Shown here: piece by piece, positions 1 to 8,818 of the stretch
How the letters are laid out: every line of letters starts with the position of its first letter
How positions within the stretch are numbered: position 1 is the first letter of the stretch
Assembly (NCBI GenBank): GCA_049697115.1
Contig: JBAVVD010000084.1
Location: 1 to 31,318, forward strand
Direction: 5' to 3'
DNA length: 31,318 nt
Source of the DNA: JBAVVD01 sp049697115
GTDB taxonomy: Bacteria > Acidobacteriota > Aminicenantia > Aminicenantales > UBA4085
Made by a program: the position numbers and the translations under genes
Notes under the pieces: generated by a model
Seen by the model: the letters and a program-made list of their open reading frames with translations, nothing else
What the model was told of the DNA's origin: nothing
The model's database searches: none

Positions 1-145
1 GAACTGTGGGTCAAGAGTGAAAATCGGGCTGTACCTTTTTGTCGAAAAGCATGCTGCACAACCGCTTTCTATACCCTCAATGAGGTTTTATCCCTGTTGG
101 TAATTTCCTAATGGCAATTTTGGGTTGCACTTCCCCTTCATTCTT

Positions 146-201
146 GAGCCGACGGCCCTCCTGGCGGCCGGAGTCAGCACGGAGTATCAGGGCTCTTTTT
201 T
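146..201 (+). terminator. possible plus-strand terminator at left edge
   Basis: GAGCC (146-150) can pair with GGCTC (191-195), which is followed at once by six T (196-201). A second hairpin, CGGCC (153-157) with GGCCG (166-170), lies inside. This would suit a plus-strand transcript entering from the left. It overlaps the 3' end of the convergent TPR gene. The first 110 nt hold no recognisable gene. The pairing is seen by eye only. Confidence 0.25.
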
Positions 202-2331
202 CGTTATTTTTTTCCATAAAATTTCGTTCAGTTTCTGATTCACCATCTCATTTTGGAGATCGATGCGCAGCGCTTTCTTCAATTCCGCAATGGCTTCGTC
301 CGGTTGCCCCATTTGGCTGAGATATTCAGCCATGGCCACATACAAATTCATGGAATCGGGCTCAGCTTTTAAACCGCGACGGCAAATTTCCACGGCGTCT
401 TTGAGCCGGTTGCTTCTGGCATACAACATGGCCAGATTCAAATACGCCGCGACATAGTGGGGGCGAAGCTCCATGACTCTCTTGAGCAGGGCTTCCGCCT
501 TGTCCCGCCATCCCTTCATCATATAGGCCATAGCCAGCGTGTTTTCGACTTCGGTTTTCGTGGGATCAATGGCCAGTGCTTTTAAACAGGCATCGATGGC
601 TCCATCCGCATCTCCCAGCCGTTGCCGGATGAATCCTATTCCAGAATATCCCCTGAACGAGTGCGGCACCAATTCCGTAACCGCCTTGAAATGGACCAGG
701 GCTTCCTGATCTTTATTTAAACCCTCGGCGAGCAATTGGGCATATTTCCAGTGCAGCCACCAATCCTGGGGCGATTGGCCGATGGCGCGTTTGTACTGCT
801 CCGCGGATTTCTGCAGAGCGTCAACCGTAAGGCGGGCTTTCTGATCGTCCAGCTCCTGTTCCAATTGGGCCACCTGCTCCGCATGATAAAGCTGGTTGGT
901 GAACGGTGCTTTTTTGATGTACGCATTCAACATCTCGTCGGTCATACAGTAGCGGTCCCAATCGGAATAAGCCAGTTTTTCTGCACATATTTCTGCTCTC
1001 GGCGCACAAACCACGGCGTTGTTGATTTTTTTAGCGTTCTCCGGCAGCAGGGATTTGATCCGGTCAAACAGAGTGCAGGCCACCAGATAATTGCCGCTGA
1101 AATTCATGTGCACGTGGTCATAAAAAAATTCTTCCCCGGGGATTCCATGGTCAGATTCGGCTGTCAAAACCTTTTCTATATCCGCAAGATAAATGCCTCT
1201 GGCTTCCTGTCCGGCGGCTGTTTCCCGGACCTGACGGTTGATTCCTTCATCCGCCCGAAAACGCAGGGTATCAAGCTCCTTTGCTTTGAGGAATGAACCG
1301 AGGGCGCTTTCATAATCTTCCAGCCGCCAAAAACAGCGTCCCAGCCGAAAATGCAAATCGGCAAAGCGGTCATCGATCCGCGAAGCGGATAGATACGGTT
1401 GCAGGGCATCCGCGTAATCAGCGGCAGTTTCTTTGGCAATTCCTTTGCGGTATGAATCTTCCCATTCCTCCCGGAGCTCGGCGGATAAATCCTTGCGGTG
1501 CAGAGAGGCGAACGGCGGACAGTCTTTCAGATTGGCGGCCACCGTGCACAAAATAAGCGCTGAACCATTGCGGACGGCCGTGCGGCCGATATCCTCAAGA
1601 TTGCTTTGAAAGTGGCGGTAGACCGATTTCAATCGGCGGTCATCGGCTCGTATTTGTCTCTCCAGAAACATTTCCATCCCGAGCCAGACACGAGGCGCAT
1701 TTTTTTTGAAGACTGAAACCTGTACCAGCCGGCTTAAAAGCTGCCCCAGGCGCAGGGTTTTCAGGGAAATATTGATCCGGACGAGCGTCAAACTGGAGTA
1801 GAAGGAGGCAAACACGGTTCCGGGGCCGTACGGTCCCACAACTTCGTTGTTGCCCATGTAAACGATCAGCAGGTCGGCCTGATGCCGGATACACTCCCTG
1901 GCGACAGGCAAAACCACATGGGAATTGACTGCCGTAAGGGCGGTATTGATTACCTCAAATTGGATCCAAGGGAACGCTTCCTGCAGCATGACCTTCAGAA
2001 TGCGTCCAAAGGCAAATGCGCTGTCGGGAACTCCCTGTGCCGCAGAGCCGCCCAATATGAAAATCCGATATGTATTGGCGGGTTTTTGATCGAGGAATAT
2101 AAATGGATCGAAATCCCTGGAGATATTGGGCGAGAAAAAGCGCCAGGGGAATTTGTGATTGTCGCAATAGGTCCGGCGGCCGTTCCAGTCGTAGGGGATC
2201 ATCGGAGAAGGATTAAAACCGTATCCGAATATCTGCAATCCCAACTCCAGCATACCCAGGAGAATCAGTGGGATCAGGATATAGATCAAGAGACGGGATG
2301 CCCAGAGGCGCAGCTGAGGGTGTTTTCTCAT
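187..2331 (-). CDS. SGNH-hydrolase-like membrane protein with C-terminal TPR repeats
   Basis: This 714-residue protein starts with a short basic stretch and one hydrophobic segment (about residues 12-35), so it is probably anchored in the inner membrane with the rest outside the cytoplasm. The central part resembles SGNH/GDSL hydrolases: GGSAAQG places the candidate nucleophile at Ser96, YMGNNE (about 158-163) matches the Asn block, and DHVH (405-408) matches the C-terminal DxxH block. From about residue 470 to the end there are tandem TPR units, with typical spaced A/G, Y and P positions. The start overlaps the stop of the upstream sulfatase-like gene by 4 nt (ATGA), so the two are probably translated together. 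The substrate is unknown. SGNH-TPR proteins can act on polysaccharides or be inactive scaffolds. The SGNH assignment rests on motifs only. Confidence 0.72.
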   Translation of the reverse strand: MRKHPQLRLWASRLLIYILIPLILLGMLELGLQIFGYGFNPSPMIPYDWNGRRTYCDNHKFPWRFFSPNISRDFDPFIFLDQKPANTYRIFILGGSAAQGVPDSAFAFGRILKVMLQEAFPWIQFEVINTALTAVNSHVVLPVARECIRHQADLLIVYMGNNEVVGPYGPGTVFASFYSSLTLVRINISLKTLRLGQLLSRLVQVSVFKKNAPRVWLGMEMFLERQIRADDRRLKSVYRHFQSNLEDIGRTAVRNGSALILCTVAANLKDCPPFASLHRKDLSAELREEWEDSYRKGIAKETAADYADALQPYLSASRIDDRFADLHFRLGRCFWRLEDYESALGSFLKAKELDTLRFRADEGINRQVRETAAGQEARGIYLADIEKVLTAESDHGIPGEEFFYDHVHMNFSGNYLVACTLFDRIKSLLPENAKKINNAVVCAPRAEICAEKLAYSDWDRYCMTDEMLNAYIKKAPFTNQLYHAEQVAQLEQELDDQKARLTVDALQKSAEQYKRAIGQSPQDWWLHWKYAQLLAEGLNKDQEALVHFKAVTELVPHSFRGYSGIGFIRQRLGDADGAIDACLKALAIDPTKTEVENTLAMAYMMKGWRDKAEALLKRVMELRPHYVAAYLNLAMLYARSNRLKDAVEICRRGLKAEPDSMNLYVAMAEYLSQMGQPDEAIAELKKALRIDLQNEMVNQKLNEILWKKITKKEP

Positions 2332-4757
2332 TTCTTCGTTTCTGCGATCAGAGTGTCCAGCTGTTGTTTCTCATTAGCGCTCAGCCTGTCCGAATACTTT
2401 TCCCGGCAAATACTCAGGTATTTGAATGCTTCTTGCCGGCGGCCGGTTTCAAGCAGGGTGATTCCCAGGTTGAAGTACGTATTTGTGAATCCAGGATCAA
2501 TCTGCAAGGCCTGTTTCCAGCAGGCAATGGCTTTCTCATATTCGCCGGCATACTTCAAAGCCACTCCGAGTCCATTGACGGCGGCCACCATTCGCGGTGA
2601 GGCTTCCCAGGCCTGAGTATAATACGCGATGGCCCTTTCCAGCTGATCATTTCGTTTTTGCATCCTGAAAAGAGCGAGGTTGAAAGTCCCCATACTGCTC
2701 AGGGCCAGGGAATTATGCGGATCCAGAGAGAGGGCTTTATTAAATGATTCCAGGGCTTTTTCCAGATTCCCTTTGTTGAAGTATCCCAATCCGATTTGAG
2801 TCCAGACCATGCTGTTGCCTTGGCCACCGGCCACAATATCCAGCAGCAATGTATTGGCCATCTCAAATTCGCCGAGTTTTGTCAGCAGCCCCCCGATGCT
2901 CGCTCGGATATTGGCACTTCCAGGGTCAGCAACCAGGGAGCGGCTTTGTAACAGATTTTTCAGGATCGCCAGCGACCTGTCCTTTTCTCCAAGTTCTGCC
3001 AACTGGGAAGCGCATTCCACTTGCAGCAGGACATTCAGGGATTCCTGTTCCAGGGCTTTTTCAAAGTGCGCGAGGGCCCGCCTGGCCTCGCCCATTTTCT
3101 GGTAAATTTTCCCCAGGAAGATATGTGTCTGGCTCATACGGGAATCTCTTGCCAGTTCCCCGATACAGATTTTTTCCGCTTCCTTCAACCGGCCGGTATC
3201 GGTAAAAATCTGTGCCAGGGAGAGCCCGAAGCGGCTCTCCTCCGGATATTTTTCAATCGCTTGTTTCAAAATTTCTTCGATCTGGCTGGGACTATTTTTT
3301 TTCTGATAAATCAGATAGAGAGAATCGTACACCTCCGGCAATGTCCAATCCGCATAATCGCGCCGGATGCGCTGCAGCTCTTTTTCTGCTTCATCCAATT
3401 GATCCGAATAGACCAATTGTCCCACTTTTCGTATCCGCTCGAGAGCGGCGATTCCCTTTTTTGGATCAATGGCCGGGCTCTCCTTCCGGCTTTTCACTGT
3501 CTCTCCGAGGGATTTCATTTTATTTTCCGCGTGATCGACTATATAGCTCTGCAGCCGGGCATCCATTTTCTCTGCCAAATCAATTTTCTTCAGAGCCAGA
3601 TTTTCAAGTTCCGCGGGGTCCGTTTTCAAATCGTACAGTTCGGCCTCCGGTAGAGAGATGAATTTGAAATTGTCACTGATGATTCCGGTCAATGGCGCAA
3701 AGCCCCTCTCCGCAAATCCCAGCATGCTCTCAAAATACACCGGCCGATCCGTTTCCCGCTCCTGACTTTTTGTTGACAGCAGAGGCAATACACTCTTCCC
3801 TTGAACTCCGGCGGGACAACCCAGATTGAAAAGCTGCAGCACAGAGGGCATGAGATCCAGCAGCCTCACCCGGCATTCGAGGGCCTGTTTTTCTGCAAAT
3901 ACTAAGGGATTGTAGAGAATCAGGGGCACCTTCAATGTTTCTTCATAGCCAAAAAGGCCGTGGCCCCATTCACGGTGTTCGAAAAAAGCTTCTCCGCAGC
4001 TTCCCGCAACCACAATTACCGTCCGATCCAAGAGTCCTCTCGCCTCCAGAGCGTGCACCATCTCTCCGATAAAATGATCGACATTGGCCACTTCACCGCT
4101 GTATGGATCTCTTTCAAACATCCCCGCATATTCCTGAGGAGGCGCATAGGGAGCCCTGGGATCGCTGAAATTGACCCATGCAAAAAATTTTCTAGAGGGC
4201 CTTTGTTCAAGCCAGGATTGAAATCGGCTAAAAACGCTGTCTGCGGCAATAGCCGTGCCGGCATTATGGATGATCTGGTCGTATCTGAGCGAATCGTCAA
4301 ACGTATCAAAGCCCTGTTTCAGCCCGAATTTGGAATGCAGCATATAAGAGGAAACCAGAGCATAGGTCTCGTAACCGTAGTTTTTCATCACTTCCGCCCA
4401 AGTGGCTTCGCTCTCAGGCAGATGATCCATGCCGTTGTTGCGCACCTGGTGGGCCATGGGCTCCCTGCCTGTAAAAATAGTGCAGTGCGAGGGAAGGCTC
4501 TGCGGCACAGGTGCATAACAGTTCCTGAACATCACTCCGTTTTCTGCCATCCGGTCGATGTTGGGAGTGAGGGCGTTTGTGAAACCAAATGCACCGATGC
4601 GATCGGCCCTCATTGCATCGATAGTAATGAGCAGCAGATTGAAAGTCTCATTTTGTTTTATGTTGGGGATTTGTTCCCTTTTCTTGCAGCCTGGATTCAA
4701 CGGAAAAATGGCCGCCAGTACTGCCAGTATTGAAATCCAAGAAATTTTTCGCTTCAT
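2328..4757 (-). CDS. sulfatase-fold (alkaline phosphatase superfamily) protein with TPR repeats, exported
   Basis: The protein has 809 residues when started at 4757. An upstream ATG in the same frame would read antisense through the tRNA-His gene and is rejected. The N-terminus is a signal peptide ending near PGC (Cys24), an imperfect lipobox. Residues about 38-430 are a sulfatase-type domain: ITIDAMRAD gives the metal-binding Asp47, LTPNIDRMA follows, and SLPSHCTIFTG (87-97) aligns with the sulfatase active-site signature. In that signature the formylglycine position is Ser87 and the following conserved Arg is His91. This variant is common in sulfatase-TPR proteins, and classic sulfatase activity is doubtful. 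The C-terminal half (about 480-800) is a chain of TPR repeats. The gene is translationally coupled to the SGNH-TPR gene downstream. There is no Shine-Dalgarno site, and a promoter ends almost on the ATG. Confidence 0.78.
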   Translation of the reverse strand: MKRKISWISILAVLAAIFPLNPGCKKREQIPNIKQNETFNLLLITIDAMRADRIGAFGFTNALTPNIDRMAENGVMFRNCYAPVPQSLPSHCTIFTGREPMAHQVRNNGMDHLPESEATWAEVMKNYGYETYALVSSYMLHSKFGLKQGFDTFDDSLRYDQIIHNAGTAIAADSVFSRFQSWLEQRPSRKFFAWVNFSDPRAPYAPPQEYAGMFERDPYSGEVANVDHFIGEMVHALEARGLLDRTVIVVAGSCGEAFFEHREWGHGLFGYEETLKVPLILYNPLVFAEKQALECRVRLLDLMPSVLQLFNLGCPAGVQGKSVLPLLSTKSQERETDRPVYFESMLGFAERGFAPLTGIISDNFKFISLPEAELYDLKTDPAELENLALKKIDLAEKMDARLQSYIVDHAENKMKSLGETVKSRKESPAIDPKKGIAALERIRKVGQLVYSDQLDEAEKELQRIRRDYADWTLPEVYDSLYLIYQKKNSPSQIEEILKQAIEKYPEESRFGLSLAQIFTDTGRLKEAEKICIGELARDSRMSQTHIFLGKIYQKMGEARRALAHFEKALEQESLNVLLQVECASQLAELGEKDRSLAILKNLLQSRSLVADPGSANIRASIGGLLTKLGEFEMANTLLLDIVAGGQGNSMVWTQIGLGYFNKGNLEKALESFNKALSLDPHNSLALSSMGTFNLALFRMQKRNDQLERAIAYYTQAWEASPRMVAAVNGLGVALKYAGEYEKAIACWKQALQIDPGFTNTYFNLGITLLETGRRQEAFKYLSICREKYSDRLSANEKQQLDTLIAETKK

Positions 4758-4764
4758 TTTTTTT

Positions 4765-4793
4765 ATTATTATTGAATGCGGCTGCCGTGTCAA
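4765..4793 (-). promoter_or_regulatory. sigma70-like promoter of sulfatase-TPR operon, probably leaderless
   Basis: On the minus strand TTGACA (4793-4788) is followed after 17 nt by AATAAT (4770-4765). The predicted start is about 4758, one base before the ATG at 4757. No ribosome binding site lies upstream of that ATG, which is consistent with a leaderless mRNA. Confidence 0.5.
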
Positions 4794-4855
4794 TTGGCCA
4801 GTGTATATTGACAATAACTCAGAGAGATGCGAAAATTTCCTTCCCATCAACAGGC

Positions 4856-4933
4856 GGTGAGTGTAGCTCAACTGGTTAGAGCATCGGACTGTGGATCCGA
4901 AGGTTGGGGGTTCGAGACCCCTCACTCACCCCA
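4856..4933 (+). tRNA. tRNA-His (anticodon GTG)
   Basis: The cloverleaf is complete. The acceptor stem GTGAGTG (4857-4863) pairs with CACTCAC (4923-4929). The D arm has GCTC/GAGC, and the anticodon stem TCGGA/TCCGA encloses the loop CTGTGGA with anticodon GTG. The T arm is GGGGG-TTCGAGA-CCCCT. The extra G at -1 (4856) faces discriminator C (4930), which is the histidine identity element, and CCA is encoded (4931-4933). It lies divergently beside the sulfatase-TPR operon. Confidence 0.97.
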
Positions 4934-5058
4934 TTCTACATCCCGCATCAATGAGTGTTATTCCTTTATTTCCAGTCCTCTTTGGAAAGAAAATCCGATC
5001 TCTTCCTTAAAATCCAATACCCGGAATTCGGGCATGCCCCCTATCCTTCAGATGAGTA

Positions 5059-5087
5059 TTGATTGAACGAGCCAATCCCCATATAAT
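5059..5087 (+). promoter_or_regulatory. sigma70-like promoter of gatE-gatD
   Basis: TTGATT (5059-5064) is separated by 17 nt from a perfect TATAAT (5082-5087). The predicted start near 5094 leaves a leader of about 54 nt before the gatE ATG, with a GAGGA ribosome binding site upstream of the start. The remaining sequence from 4934 to 5058 shows no gene. Confidence 0.55.
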
Positions 5088-5147
5088 TCCTCCTTATGCG
5101 GTTTGCAGTGAAATTCCTATCATCTCACCGACTGACGAGGACCCATC

Positions 5148-7094
5148 ATGCCAAGGATCGTTGATTACGGCGCACTCAAGGAACGTGACTATGGGGAGAT
5201 GGGCTTCAAGTCGGGCCTCGAAATCCACCAGCAGCTCAAGACCGCAAAGAAGCTCTTCTGCCGCTGTCCCGCCGGAGATTACTATGAGGACTACCATGCC
5301 GAGGTGCTGCGGCACATGCGGCCGACGCTCTCGGAGCTCGGGGAATATGACGGCACCGCGCTTATGGAATTCAAAACGCGAAAAGAAATTGTCTATCAAC
5401 TGAACAAATACAACGTCTGCACCTATGAAATGGACGATACGCCTCCTTTCGAGCTGAACGAGGAGGCGCTGGATATCGCCCTTGAGGTGGCCCTGCTTCT
5501 CAACTGTAACATTGTGGGGGAACTGCATATCGCCAGGAAACAGTACCTGGACGGCAGTATTCCCGCCGGATTTCAGCGGACAACTATCCTGGGCGTCGAC
5601 GGCTGGGTGCCTTATAAGAAAAGACGCATCCGTATCCGGCAGTTGGGGCTCGAAGAGGACGCCTGCCGAGAGGTGAGTGACAGAGGCCACCGCAGGGTCT
5701 ATAAAACCGACCGGTTGAGCGTTCCCCTCATCGAAACAGTGACCTATCCCGACATGAAAGCCCCATGGGAAGTGGCTGAGGTCGCCGAACTCCTGAGAGA
5801 GCTGGTCCGGTGCACCGGAAAGGTCCGTAGAGGCATTGGACGGGCCCGACAGGACGTCAATGTGAGCGTTGAGGGGGGAACACGCGTGGAGATTAAAGGA
5901 GTGCCGCGGATTCCTTCAATCCCCCGTCTCACCCACTTTGAGGCCTTAAGGCAGTGCAATCTTCTCGAGCTGAGAGAAGAACTGCGCCATAGGGGAATCA
6001 CCGGAAAATCGCTCCGGACATCCGCTCTGGAAGTCACCGACCTCCTGAAGCCGACAGACTTCAATCCCATCCGCAGGGCTGTGGAGAAAGGCTGGCGGGT
6101 GATGGGAGTCAATCTTTGCGGTTTCAGGAACATCTTAACCTTTCCGCTCCAGCCTGGAAGAGACTTTTTTTCTGAGGTTTCCGACAGGATCCGGGTCATT
6201 GCCTGCCTGGACGAGCGGCCAAACTCGGTTCACAGCGAGATGAAGGACAATCCTCTCCGCTCCTCAGAATGGAAAAAAATCCGCGCCGCGCTCGGAAGCC
6301 GGCGGGAAGATTCCATTGTCCTTGTATGGGGAGATGCCGCAGATTCCGAGACTGCGGTCGGCGAGGTCATTATCCGCGCCGGAGAAGCCGCCGAGGGAAT
6401 TCCTAATGAAACCCGGCAGGCATTCGGCTCGGGCATCAACGGTTTTGAAAGAATTCTGCCGGGGCCGAACCGGATGTATCCCGACACAGATCTCCCGCCT
6501 GTGCCCCTTCAAGAGGAGCGGATTGAGAAAGCCAAGAGCCGACTTCCACTGACACCCTGGCAGAGAAGGGACTACTACACGAAGCTCGACCTCTCCGCAG
6601 AACTCAGGAAAGAGTTGACGACAGACGCATGGGCACTGCTTTTTCAAAGGATAGTTAAACAGCTTCCTGTTAAACCGTCCATTGTCGCCGTGGCGCTCTG
6701 CCAGACTCTGAAACACCTGAAGCGGAAAAGAGCGGTGGTTTCGAATCTGACGGAGGACAGTCTGTTTGATCTTTTCCGGCGGTACAGTCGCGGCGCATTC
6801 ACAAAGGAAGCGTTTCCGGCCGTCCTTCACACGATGGCCGCACAACCGACCGGGGCCGCAAAAGCCATCCAGAAGCTGGGCTTACGCAAGATTGAGGAGG
6901 CGGATCTCAGCCGCATCGTCAATGACGCTGTTACCGCTCATCCGGACATCCCGTTCAACAACCCCGAAAAGAGCCTCCGGTATTGGATGGGAGTGCTCAT
7001 GGCGGAATTGAGAGGAAAGGCCAGCGGACAAATTGTTGCAGAGAAGCTGCGTCAACGGCTCAAGCTTTCGGAGGCGAGAAAAGGCCATGAATGA
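5148..7094 (+). CDS. gatE: Glu-tRNA(Gln) amidotransferase subunit E (archaeal type)
   Basis: The 648 residues match the length and plan of GatE, the tRNA-binding kinase/transferase subunit that activates Glu on misacylated Glu-tRNA(Gln) and receives ammonia from GatD. The N-terminal GatB-like cradle has GLEIHQQL (23-30), DGSIPAGFQRT (135-145) and RQDVNVSVEGG with VEIKGV. A central insertion (about 290-430) corresponds to the AspRS-like GAD domain that separates GatE from GatB. The C-terminal about 150 residues form the helical plus YqeY-like tail, including LRYWMGVLM. The start ATG at 5148 is preceded by GAGGA. The stop overlaps the gatD start by 8 nt. GatDE is the archaeal route to Gln-tRNA, whereas bacteria normally use GatCAB, so its presence here suggests transfer or an unusual lineage. 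Confidence 0.9.
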   Translation: MPRIVDYGALKERDYGEMGFKSGLEIHQQLKTAKKLFCRCPAGDYYEDYHAEVLRHMRPTLSELGEYDGTALMEFKTRKEIVYQLNKYNVCTYEMDDTPPFELNEEALDIALEVALLLNCNIVGELHIARKQYLDGSIPAGFQRTTILGVDGWVPYKKRRIRIRQLGLEEDACREVSDRGHRRVYKTDRLSVPLIETVTYPDMKAPWEVAEVAELLRELVRCTGKVRRGIGRARQDVNVSVEGGTRVEIKGVPRIPSIPRLTHFEALRQCNLLELREELRHRGITGKSLRTSALEVTDLLKPTDFNPIRRAVEKGWRVMGVNLCGFRNILTFPLQPGRDFFSEVSDRIRVIACLDERPNSVHSEMKDNPLRSSEWKKIRAALGSRREDSIVLVWGDAADSETAVGEVIIRAGEAAEGIPNETRQAFGSGINGFERILPGPNRMYPDTDLPPVPLQEERIEKAKSRLPLTPWQRRDYYTKLDLSAELRKELTTDAWALLFQRIVKQLPVKPSIVAVALCQTLKHLKRKRAVVSNLTEDSLFDLFRRYSRGAFTKEAFPAVLHTMAAQPTGAAKAIQKLGLRKIEEADLSRIVNDAVTAHPDIPFNNPEKSLRYWMGVLMAELRGKASGQIVAEKLRQRLKLSEARKGHE

Positions 7095-8469
7095 CATCTA
7101 CAAAGGATATCGAGGAGGCGCGCTTTCGCTTCTCAAAGAATGGAGAGTGCGCGTATGGAGCGATGTCGAGGTGGAAACCACCAGGGGGAAATTTACAGGG
7201 ATTATCCTGCCCCGTTCGGAGACGGACGACGATAAACACATCGTCCTCAAGCTCCGGAACGGCTACAACGTGGGCATCTCTGCCGATACAGTCCAGCAGA
7301 TCCATGAGCTTGGATACAAAGAGGCGCACTACAAGATTCCGGAGAAAGAATTTCCCTACGATCCCAAAAAACCCAGAGTCAAGCTCTTTGGAACAGGCGG
7401 AACGATTGCGAGCCGTCTCGATTACAGAACCGGGGCGGTCATTCCGGCCTTTACTCCGGGCGAACTTTACGGCTCTGTGCCCGAGCTGGCCGACATCTGC
7501 AACCTGGAGACCGAAAAACTTTACGGAGTATTCAGCGAAAACATGGGACCTGAACAGTGGGTGGGAACAGCGAAAGCCGTCGGCCGGGAAATCCGGAAAG
7601 GAGTGCAGGGAATTGTCATCGGGCACGGGACAGATACCATGCACCACACTGCCGCCATTCTCTCTTTTATGATTCAAGATTCTCCTGTCCCCATCGTCAT
7701 GGTCGGTTCGCAGCGTTCCAGCGACCGTCCTTCATCGGATGCGGCCATCAATCTCACCGACGCCACCAAGACCGCTGCAGAGAGTGATATCGCTGAAGTC
7801 ATGGTCTGCATGTTCGGTCCGACAAGCGACCAGTATGACCTCCTTCACCGGGGAACCCGGGTCAGAAAAATGCACTCTTCCTACCGTTCCACCTTCCGCA
7901 CCATAGGCGACGTCCCTCTGGCCATGGTGGACAGAAATTCAATCATTCCCTTGCGGGATGACTACAAGAGAAGGCGCCGTGACCGGAACGTCACCATCAA
8001 TACGGCCTTTGAGGAAAAGGTGTCCATCGTCTACTACTATCCCAACATGAAGCCCGATATCATCGAGGCGCTCATCGACAACGGATACAGGGGCATCGTC
8101 ATTGCCGGCACAGGATTGGGTCATGTCAACAAGCTTCTCTATCCTGCGCTCAAGAAAGCCCACGAAAAGGGCGTAGCAACGTATATGACCGTACAGACCC
8201 TCTGGGGTTATGTCCAGATGTATGTCTATGACACGGGTCGGGATATCATGGAGCTGGGGGTGGTTCCCGCGGCCAATATGCTTCCTGAGGTGGCTTACGT
8301 AAAGCTCGGTTGGGCTCTCGGTCAGACGAAAAACCTCGAGAAAGTCAAGAAGCTCATGCTTACCTCCATCGCCGGCGAAATCACAGAGAGGGAGCCGCAC
8401 AACGGCTATCTCATCTACCAAGGCGGTATTCCTGAAGTGGAACGGTTTATCTCAAGATACTGGAAGTAG
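7087..8469 (+). CDS. gatD: Glu-tRNA(Gln) amidotransferase subunit D (asparaginase-like glutaminase)
   Basis: The protein has 460 residues from the ATG at 7087, which overlaps the gatE stop; an upstream ATG at 7033 would add 18 residues with no family match. Residues about 18-75 form the small beta-barrel N-terminal domain seen in GatD. The rest is an L-asparaginase-type amidohydrolase: FGTGGTIAS supplies Thr106, GHGTDTM supplies Thr182-Asp183, and Lys228 in DATKTA completes the catalytic set. GatD releases ammonia from glutamine or asparagine and channels it to GatE. The extra N-terminal domain and the partner gene separate it from free asparaginases. It appears complete and co-transcribed with gatE. 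Confidence 0.9.
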   Translation: MNDIYKGYRGGALSLLKEWRVRVWSDVEVETTRGKFTGIILPRSETDDDKHIVLKLRNGYNVGISADTVQQIHELGYKEAHYKIPEKEFPYDPKKPRVKLFGTGGTIASRLDYRTGAVIPAFTPGELYGSVPELADICNLETEKLYGVFSENMGPEQWVGTAKAVGREIRKGVQGIVIGHGTDTMHHTAAILSFMIQDSPVPIVMVGSQRSSDRPSSDAAINLTDATKTAAESDIAEVMVCMFGPTSDQYDLLHRGTRVRKMHSSYRSTFRTIGDVPLAMVDRNSIIPLRDDYKRRRRDRNVTINTAFEEKVSIVYYYPNMKPDIIEALIDNGYRGIVIAGTGLGHVNKLLYPALKKAHEKGVATYMTVQTLWGYVQMYVYDTGRDIMELGVVPAANMLPEVAYVKLGWALGQTKNLEKVKKLMLTSIAGEITEREPHNGYLIYQGGIPEVERFISRYWK

Positions 8470-8512
8470 ACACAATATTGAGAGAGGGTTCGCCGGCTCG
8501 TTGAAAGAAAAT

Positions 8513-8600
8513 GCTGGCTGTATTCAGGGAACTCAACTAAAAGGGGGGAAAAGGAGGGTAGTTACCCTGCCCAGCCAGCGCAGCAGGGCTTTTATTTATT
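8513..8600 (+). terminator. structured gatD 3' end, probable terminator
   Basis: CCCTGC (8565-8570) pairs with GCAGGG (8583-8588), followed by CTTTTATTTATT. A small hairpin, AGGGT (8555-8559) with ACCCT (8564-8568), lies before it. In addition GCTGGCTG (8513-8520) is fully complementary to CAGCCAGC (8572-8579), giving an alternative outer helix. It most likely ends gatED transcription, though the competing helices are more elaborate than a simple terminator. Confidence 0.5.
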
Positions 8601-8783
8601 ATACTACTTTTTCTATGAAATCAATAGGAATAATTTAATTATTTTGTAACACATTGATATTTAATCAAATAGAGCAACGATCGGCCTCCCTCTCAATCCG
8701 ACAGAAGGCTGAAAATTCTCCTCCCTCTCACAGCAAATTTGGATCTTAGGAATACCATGATCTAAAATGCCATCTTATTTGTC
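8601..8783. other. AT-rich spacer without visible gene
   Basis: This stretch between the gatD terminator and the aro-trp promoter is AT-rich, with stops in all frames I read. I see no RNA gene or strong repeat in it. It may hold upstream promoter elements. Confidence 0.5.
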
Positions 8784-8812
8784 TTGACAGCCTGAGTGAC
8801 TTTATGTATAAA
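8784..8812 (+). promoter_or_regulatory. consensus sigma70 promoter of the aro-trp operon
   Basis: TTGACA (8784-8789), a 17-nt spacer, then TATAAA (8807-8812) form a near-perfect promoter. With the usual spacing the first transcribed base is about 8819, which is the A of the leader-peptide ATG. No other comparable promoter is seen before aroF. Confidence 0.8.
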
Positions 8813-8818
8813 GCGGAT

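Noticed and set aside
1..111. Open plus-strand frame of 36 codons from the window edge to a TAA
   Set aside because: No recognisable protein similarity and too short to judge. It may be the tail of a gene lying to the left, but that cannot be supported.
4758..4925. N-terminal extension of the sulfatase-TPR frame by 56 residues
   Set aside because: It reads antisense through the tRNA-His gene, lacks a ribosome binding site and would place the signal peptide internally. The ATG at 4757 is the sound start.
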